Source of the DNA: Cherax quadricarinatus
Lineage: Eukaryota > Arthropoda > Malacostraca > Decapoda > Parastacidae
Assembly: GCF_038502225.1 (NCBI RefSeq)
Contig: NC_091374.1
Span: 1,998,909 to 2,062,908, forward strand
Length of the DNA: 64,000 bases
Reading direction: 5' to 3'
A program made the position numbers and the translations under genes. Numbering within the stretch: the stretch's first letter is position 1; each line of letters begins with the position of its first letter. The notes beneath the pieces are model-generated. The model saw nothing but the letters and a program-made list of their open reading frames with translations, did not search any database and had not been told where the DNA came from. This document shows, one piece after another, positions 56,101 through 64,000 of the stretch.

Positions 56101-59100
56101 ATGTTACCAAGGTTGTTCAGTAACCAGAGATATGTTATGTTACCAAGGTTGTTCAGTAACCAGAGATATGTTATGTTACCAAGGTTGTTCAGTAACCAGG
56201 GATATGTTATGTTACCAAGGTTGTTCAGTAACCAGAGATATGTTATGTTACCAAGGTTGTTCAGTAACCAGGGATATGTTATGTTACCAAGGTTGTTCAG
56301 TAACCAGGGATATGTTATGTTACCAAGGTTGTTCAGTAACCAGGGATATGTTATGTTACCAAGGTTGTTCAGTAACCAGAGATATGTTACCAAGGTTGTT
56401 CAGTAACCAGGGATATGTTATGTTACCAAGGTTGTTCAGTAACCAGGGATATGTTATGTTACCAAGGTTGTTCAGTAACCAGGGATATGTTATGTTACCA
56501 AGGTTGTTCAGTAACCAGAGATATGTTACCAAGGTTGTTCAGTAACCAGGGATATGTTATGTTACCAAGGTTGTTCAGTAACCAGGGATATGTTATGTTA
56601 CCAAGGTTGTTCAGTAACCAGAGATATGTTATGTTACCAAGGTTGTTCAGTAACCAGAGATATGTTATGTTACCAAGGTTGTTCAGTAACCAGAGATATG
56701 TTATGTTACCAAGGTTGTTCAGTAACCATGGATATGTTATGTTACCAAGGTTGTTCAGTAACCAGAGATATGTTGTTACCAAGGTTGTTCAGTAACCAGA
56801 GATATGTTATGTTACCAAGGTTGTTCAGTAACCAGAGATATGTTATGTTACCAAGGTTGTTCAGTAACCAGAGATATGTTATGTTACCAAGGTTGTTCAG
56901 TAACCAGAGATATGTTATGTTACCAAGGTTGTTCAGTAACCAGAGATATGTTATGTTACCAAGGTTGTTCAGTAACCAGAGATATGTTATGTTACCAAGG
57001 TTGTTCAGTAACCAGAGATATGTTATGTTACCAAGGTTGTTCAGTAACCAGAGATATGTTATGTTACCAAGGTTGTTCAGTAACCAGAGATATGTTATGT
57101 TACCAAGGTTGTTCAGTAACCAGAGATATGTTATGTTACCAAGGTTGTTCAGTAACCAGAGATATGTTATGTTACCAAGGTTGTTCAGTAACCAGGGATA
57201 TGTTATGTTACCAAGGTTGTTCAGTAACCAGGGATATGTTATGTTACCAAGGTTGTTCAGTAACCAGGGATATGTTATGTTACCAAGGTTGTTCAGTAAC
57301 CAGGGATATGTTACCAAGGTTGTTCAGTAACCAGAGATATGTTATGTTACCAGGGTTGTTCAGTAACCAGGGATATGTTATGTTACCAAGGTTGTTCAGT
57401 AACCAGAGATATGTTATGTTACCAAGGTTGTTCAGTAACCAGAGATATGTTATGTTACCAAGGTTGTTCAGTAACCAGGGATATGTTACCAAGGTTGTTC
57501 AGTAACCAGAGATATGTTATGTTACCAAGGTTGTTCAGTAACCAGAGATATGTTATGTTACCAAGGTTGTTCAGTAACCAGGGATATGTTATGTTACCAA
57601 GGTTGTTCAGTAACCAGGGATATGTTATGTTACCAAGGTTGTTCAGTAACCAGGGATATGTTATGTTACCAAGGTTGTTCAGTAACCAGGGATATGTTAT
57701 GTTACCAAGGTTGTTCAGTAACCAGGGATATGTTACCAAGGTTGTTCAGTAACCAGGGATATGTTATGTTACCAAGGTTGTTCAGTAACCAGGGATATGT
57801 TATGTTACCAAGGTTGTTCAGTAACCAGGGATATGTTATGTTACCAAGGTTGTTCAGTAACCAGGGATATGTTATGTTACCAAGGTTGTTCAGTAACCAG
57901 AGATATGTTATGTTACCAAGGTTGTTCAGTAACCAGGGATATGTTATGTTACCAAGGTTGTTCAGTAACCAGGGATATGTTATGTTACCAAGGTTGTTCA
58001 GTAACCAGGGATATGTTATGTTACCAAGGTTGTTCAGTAACCAGGGATATGTTATGTTACCAAGGTTGTTCAGTAACCAGGGATATGTTATGTTACCAAG
58101 GTTGTTCAGTAACCAGAGATATGTTATGTTACCAAGGTTGTTCAGTAACCAGAGATATGTTATGTTACCAAGGTTGTTCAGTAACCAGAGATATGTTATG
58201 TTACCAAGGTTGTTCAGTAACCAGGGATATGTTATGTTACCAAGGTTGTTCAGTAACCAGGGATATGTTATGTTACCAAGGTTGTTCAGTAACCAGGGAT
58301 ATGTTACCAAGGTTGTTCAGTAACCAGGGATATGTTACCAAGGTTGTTCAGTAACCAGGGATATGTTATGTTACCAAGGTTGTTCAGTAACCAGGGATAT
58401 GTTATGTTACCAAGGTTGTTCAGTAACCAGAGATATGTTATGTTACCAAGGTTGTTCAGTAACCAGGGATATGTTACCAAGGTTGTTCAGTAACCAGGGA
58501 TATGTTACCAAGGTTGTTCAGTAACCAGAGATATGTTATGTTACCAGGGTTGTTCAGTAACCAGGGATATGTTATGTTACCAAGGTTGTTCAGTAACCAG
58601 GGATATGTTATGTTACCAAGGTTGTTCAGTAACCAGGGATATGTTATGTTACCAAGGTTGTTCAGTAACCAGGGATATGTTACCAAGGTTGTTCAGTAAC
58701 CAGGGATATGTTACCAAGGTTGTTCAGTAACCAGGGATATGTTATGTTACCAAGGTTGTTCAGTAACCAGGGATATGTTATGTTACCAAGGTTGTTCAGT
58801 AACCAGAGATATGTTATGTTACCAAGGTTGTTCAGTAACCAGAGATATGTTATGTTACCAAAGTTGTTCAGTAACCAGGGATATGTTATGTTACCAAGGT
58901 TGTTCAGTAACCAGAGATATGTTATGTTACCAAGGTTGTTCAGTAACCAGAGATATGTTATGTTACCAAGGTTGTTCAGTAACCAGAGATATGTTATGTT
59001 ACCAAGGTTGTTCAGTAACCAGGGATATGTTATGTTACCAAGGTTGTTCAGTAACCAGAGATATGTTACCAAGGTTGTTCAGTAACCAGAGATATGTTAT

Positions 59101-62100
59101 ATTACCAAGGTTGTTCAGTAACCAGGGATATGTTATGTTACCAAGGTTGTTCAGTAACCAGGGATATGTTATGTTACCAAGGTTGTTCAGTAACCAGGGA
59201 TATGTTATGTTACCAAGGTTGTTCAGTAACCAGAGATATGTTACCAAGGTTGTTCAGTAACCAGAGATATGTTATGTTACCAAGGTTGTTCAGTAACCAG
59301 GGATATGTTATGTTACCAAGGTTGTTCAGTAACCAGGGATATGTTATGTTACCAAGGTTGTTCAGTAACCAGGGATATGTTATGTTACCAAGGTTGTTCA
59401 GTAACCAGAGATATGTTATGTTACCAAGGTTGTTCAGTAACCAGGGATATATGTTACCAAGGTTGTTCAGTAACCAGAGATATGTTATGTTACCAAGGTT
59501 GTTCAGTAACCAGAGATATGTTATGTTACCAAGGTTGTTCAGTAACCAGAGATATGTTATGTTACCAAGGTTGTTCAGTAACCAGGGATATGTTATGTTA
59601 CCAAGGTTGTTCAGTAACCAGAGATATGTTATGTTACCAAGGTTGTTCAGTAACCAGGGATATGTTATGTTACCAAGGTTGTTCAGTAACCAGAGATATG
59701 TTATGTTACCAAGGTTGTTCAGTAACCAGAGATATGTTATGTTACCAAGGTTGTTCAGTAACCAGAGATATGTTATGTTACCAAGGTTGTTCAGTAACCA
59801 GGGATATGTTATGTTACCAAGGTTGTTCAGTAACCAGAGATATGTTACCAAGGTTGTTCAGTAACCAGAGATATGTTATGTTACCAAGGTTGTTCAGTAA
59901 CCAGGGATATGTTATGTTACCAAGGTTGTTCAGTAACCAGGGATATGTTATGTTACCAAGGTTGTTCAGTAACCAGGGATATGTTATGTTACCAAGGTTG
60001 TTCAGTAACCAGGGATATGTTACCAAGGTTGTTCAGTAACCAGAGATATGTTATGTTACCAAGGTTGTTCAGTAACCAGAGATATGTTATGTTACCAAGG
60101 TTGTTCAGTAACCAGAGATATGTTATGTTACCAAGGTTGTTCAGTAACCAGAGATATGTTATGTTACCAAGGTTGTTCAGTAACCAGAGATATGTTATGT
60201 TACCAAGGTTGTTCAGTAACCAGGGATATGTTATGTTACCAAGGTTGTTCAGTAACCAGAGATATGTTATGTTACCAAGGTTGTTCAGTAACCAGAGATA
60301 TGTTATGTTACCAAGGTTGTTCAGTAACCAGGGATATGTTATGTTACCAAGGTTGTTCAGTAACCAGGGATATGTTATGTTACCAAGGTTGTTCAGTAAC
60401 CAGAGATATGTTATGTTACCAAGGTTGTTCAGTAACCAGGGATATGTTATGTTACCAAGGTTGTTCAGTAACCAGGGATATGTTATGTTACCAAGGTTGT
60501 TCAGTAACCAGGGATATGTTATGTTACCAAGGTTGTTCAGTAACCAGGGATATGTTACCAAGGTTGTTCAGTAACCAGAGATATGTTATGTTACCAGGGT
60601 TGTTCAGTAACCAGGGATATGTTATGTTACCAAGGTTGTTCAGTAACCAGAGATATGTTATGTTACCAAGGTTGTTCAGTAACCAGAGATATGTTACCAA
60701 GGTTGTTCAGTAACCAGAGATATGTTATGTTACCAAGGTTGTTCAGTAACCAGGGATATGTTATGTTACCAAGGTTGTTCAGTAACCAGGGATATGTTAT
60801 GTTACCAAGGTTGTTCAGTAACCAGGGATATGTTATGTTACCAAGGTTGTTCAGTAACCAGGGATATGTTATGTTACCAAGGTTGTTCAGTAACCAGGGA
60901 TATGTTATGTTACCAAGGTTGTTCAGTAACCAGGGATATGTTATGTTACCAAGGTTGTTCAGTAACCAGAGATATGTTATGTTACCAAGGTTGTTCAGTA
61001 ACCAGAGATATGTTATGTTACCAAGGTTGTTCAGTAACCAGAGATATGTTATGTTACCAAGGTTGTTCAGTAACCAGAGATATGTTATGTTACCAAGGTT
61101 GTTCAGTAACCAGAGATATGTTATGTTACCAAGGTTGTTCAGTAACCAGAGATATGTTATGTTACCAAGGTTGTTCAGTAACCAGAGATATGTTATGTTA
61201 CCAAGGTTGTTCAGTAACCAGAGATATGTTATGTTACCAAGGTTGTTCAGTAACCAGGGATATGTTATGTTACCAAGGTTGTTCAGTAACCAGGGATATG
61301 TTATGTTACCAAGGTTGTTCAGTAACCAGGGATATGTTATGTTACCAAGGTTGTTCAGTAACCAGGGATATGTTACCAAGGTTGTTCAGTAACCAGAGAT
61401 ATGTTATGTTACCAAGGTTGTTCAGTAACCAGGGATATGTTACCAAGGTTGTTCAGTAACCAGAGATATGTTATGTTACCAAGGTTGTTCAGTAACCAGG
61501 GATATGTTACCAAGGTTGTTCAGTAACCAGAGATATGTTATGTTACCAAGGTTGTTCAGTAACCAGAGATATGTTATGTTACCAAGGTTGTTCAGTAACC
61601 AGGGATATGTTATGTTACCAAGGTTCTTCAGTAACCAGAGATATGTTATGTTACCAAGGTTGTTCAGTAACCAGAGATATGTTATGTTACCAAGGTTGTT
61701 CAGTAACCAGGGATATGTTATGTTACCAAGGTTCTTCAGTAACCAGAGATATGTTATGTTACCAAGGTTGTTCAGTAACCAGAGATATGTTATGTTACCA
61801 AGGTTGTTCAGTAACCAGAGATATGTTATGTTACCAAGGTTGTTCAGTAACCAGAGATATGTTATGTTACCAAGGTTGTTCAGTAACCAGAGATATGTTA
61901 TGTTACCAAGGTTGTTCAGTAACCAGAGATATGTTATGTTACCAAGGTTGTTCAGTAACCAGGGATATGTTATGTTACCAAGGTTGTTCAGTAACCAGAG
62001 ATATGTTATGTTACCAAGGTTGTTCAGTAACCAGAGATATGTTATGTTACCAAGGTTGTTCAGTAACCAGAGATATGTTATGTTACCAAGGTTGTTCAGT

Positions 62101-62995
62101 AACCAGGGATATGTTATGTTACCAAGGTTGTTCAGTAACCAGAGATATGTTATGTTACCAAGGTTGTTCAGTAACCAGGGATATGTTATGTTACCAAGGT
62201 TGTTCAGTAACCAGGGATATGTTACCAAGGTTGTTCAGTAACCAGGGATATGTTATGTTACCAAGGTTGTTCAGTAACCAGGGATATGTTACCAAGGTTG
62301 TTCAGTAACCAGGGATATGTTATGTTACCAAGGTTGTTCAGTAACCAGGGATATGTTATGTTACCAAGGTTGTTCAGTAACCAGGGATATGTTATGTTAC
62401 CAAGGTTGTTCAGTAACCAGGGATATGTTATGTTACCAAGGTTGTTCAGTAACCAGAGATATGTTATGTTACCAAGGTTGTTCAGTAACCAGAGATATGT
62501 TATGTTACCAAGGTTGTTCAGTAACCAGGGATATGTTATGTTACCAAGGTTGTTCAGTAACCAGGGATATGTTATGTTACCAAGGTTGTTCAGTAACCAG
62601 AGATATGTTATGTTACCAAGGTTGTTCAGTAACCAGAGATATGTTATGTTACCAAGGTTGTTCAGTAACCAGAGATATGTTATGTTACCAAGGTTCTTCA
62701 GTAACCAGAGATATGTTATGTTACCAAGGTTCTTCAGTAACCAGAGATATGTTATGTTACCAAGGTTGTTCAGTAACCAGAGATATGTTATGTTACCAAG
62801 GTTGTTCAGTAACCAGAGATATGTTATGTTACCAAGGTTGTTCAGTAACCAGAGATATGTTATGTTACCAAGGTTCTTCAGTAACCAGAGATATGTTATG
62901 TTACCAAGGTTGTTCAGTAACCAGAGATATGTTATGTTACCAAGGTTGTTCAGTAACCAGGGATATGTTATGTTACCAGGGTTGTTCAGTAACCA
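53126..62995. repeat. 36/31-bp minisatellite, about 280 copies
   Basis: The largest array, almost 9.9 kb. Unit: gttatgttaccaaggttgtt then cagtaaccagggatat (36 bp), or a 31-bp form missing one of the two tandem atgtt steps. Main variants are ccaggg/ccagag; rare ones are accaggg (57350, 58545, 60595), ttcttcag (61623, 61733, 62690) and tgttgtt (56773). Each 31-bp unit shifts frame, which cuts the open frames into many pieces. The right edge ends in gagtgaagagtttcacagaa; 62996-63069 is unique. Confidence 0.97.
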
Positions 62996-63069
62996 GAGTG
63001 AAGAGTTTCACAGAATTGTGAAATCACCGAAGTCTCTCCCATCTTAAATGTGATGTGTAAATACCACAG

Positions 63070-64000
63070 AGTTACACAAACTTGTGTGTAACAACAACAG
63101 TTACACAAACATGTGTGTAACAACAACAGTTACACAAACTTGTGTGTAACAACAACAGTTACACAAACATGTGTGTAACAACAACAGTTACACAAACTTG
63201 TGTGTAACAACAACAGTTACACAAACATGTGTGTAACAACAACAGTTACACAAACATGTTACACAAACATGTGTGTAACAACAACAGTTACACAAACATG
63301 TGTGTAACAACAACAGTTACACAAACATGTGTGTAACAACAACAGTTACACAAACATGTGTGTAACAACAACAGTTACACAAACTTGTGTGTAACAACAA
63401 CAGTTACACAAACTTGTGTGTAACAACAGCAGTTACACAAACTTGTGTGTAACAACAACAGTTACACAAACATGTGTGTAACAACAGCAGTTACACAAAC
63501 TTGTGTGTAACAACAACAGTTACACAAACTTGTGTGTAACAACAGCAGTTACACAAACTTGTGTGTAACAACAGCAGTTACACAAACTTGTGTGTAACAA
63601 CAGCAGTTACACAAACATGTGTGTAACAAAAGTTACACAAACTTAACAACAGCAGTTACACAAACTTGTGTGTAACAACAGCAGTTACACAAACATGTGT
63701 GTAACAACAGCAGTTACACAAACATGTAACAACAACAGTTAACAAACTTGTGTGTAACAACAGTTACACAAACTTGTGTGTAACAACAACAGTTACACAA
63801 ACATAACAACAGCACAGTTACACAAACACTTGTGTGTGTTACACAAACTTGTGTGTAACAACAACAGTTACACAAACATGTGTATAACAACAACAGTTAC
63901 ACAAACATGTGTATAACAACAACAGTTACACAAACATGTGTATAACAACAACAGTTACACAAACATGTGTGTAACAACAACAGTTACACAAACATGTGTA
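63070..64000. repeat. 29-bp hairpin-rich minisatellite
   Basis: About 32 units of 29 bp: gttacacaaacatgtgtgta then acaacaaca, with cttgtg and acagca variants, running off the window's right end. Each unit contains gttacaca and tgtgtaac, a perfect 8-bp inverted repeat with a 6-base loop. Several internal deletions lie in 63620-63850. Confidence 0.94.

Noticed and set aside
53126..64000. Telomere or centromere repeat
   Set aside because: No TTAGG-type repeat; the units (36/31 and 29 bp) are unlike known arthropod telomeres. A centromeric role cannot be judged from the sequence.

Overview
The window looks like eukaryotic nuclear DNA. It is most likely from a decapod crustacean of the crayfish/lobster type. 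This rests on several dispersed repeats that I recognise from memory as decapod-typical: tRNA-derived SINEs, an element containing GAAACGTTTCGG, a repeat ending in TAGGTGAGTAC plus an AC tract, and a GC-rich GGACCGGGC(C)GC repeat. No database was searched. There are no bacterial-style genes, operons or CRISPR arrays. About three quarters of the 64 kb is tandem minisatellite: more than 30 separate arrays with different units (10 to 71 bp), from about 0.1 kb to almost 10 kb long. Nearly every long open reading frame comes from an array whose unit lacks stops, and should not be read as a gene.

Only one convincing host-gene piece is visible: a 148-bp exon on the minus strand at 4597-4744 with good splice signals. 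It encodes a cysteine-rich leucine-rich-repeat N-cap (LRRNT) closest to the second LRR block of Slit, the axon-guidance ligand of Robo. If this is right, 4745-64000 is upstream intron (at least 59 kb) and 1-4596 is downstream intron, so the arrays are intronic.

Layout: 1-1747 33/71-bp array; 1845-3584 44-bp array; 3858-4384 SINE split by a palindromic element; 4597-4744 exon; 4771-6637 22-bp array; 6994-9880 small arrays and element fragments; 10003-12492 31- and 54-bp arrays; 12811-13318 element cluster with AC tracts; 13519-15591 40-, 10/12- and 21-bp arrays; 15646-20184 27/14/47-bp array; 20342-23888 16-bp array; 24113-24312 Penelope-like (PLE-like) fragment; 24691-27066 32-bp array split by a PLE 3' end with a GIY-YIG remnant; 27389-29283 element fragments and 30-, 12- and ~40-bp arrays; 30133-32078 14-bp array; 32079-33785 PLE-like copies around a 30-bp array; 33885-35487 SINE and small arrays; 36018-39195 17-, 53- and 20-bp arrays; 39786-42005 20-bp array; 42236-44338 27-bp array; 45050-45758 purine array; 45793-51889 39-bp array; 51890-52930 SINEs and dispersed repeats; 53126-62995 36/31-bp array; 63070-64000 29-bp array running off the end.

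Two patterns join these parts. First, the PLE-like elements carry hammerhead-ribozyme-like folds (8181-8216, 4026-4067, 24203-24241, 32099-32135 and degraded copies) with compensatory changes between copies. Second, at least three minisatellites (14, 30 and 53 bp) appear to have grown out of segments of the dispersed elements, linking retroelement insertion to minisatellite birth in this intron.
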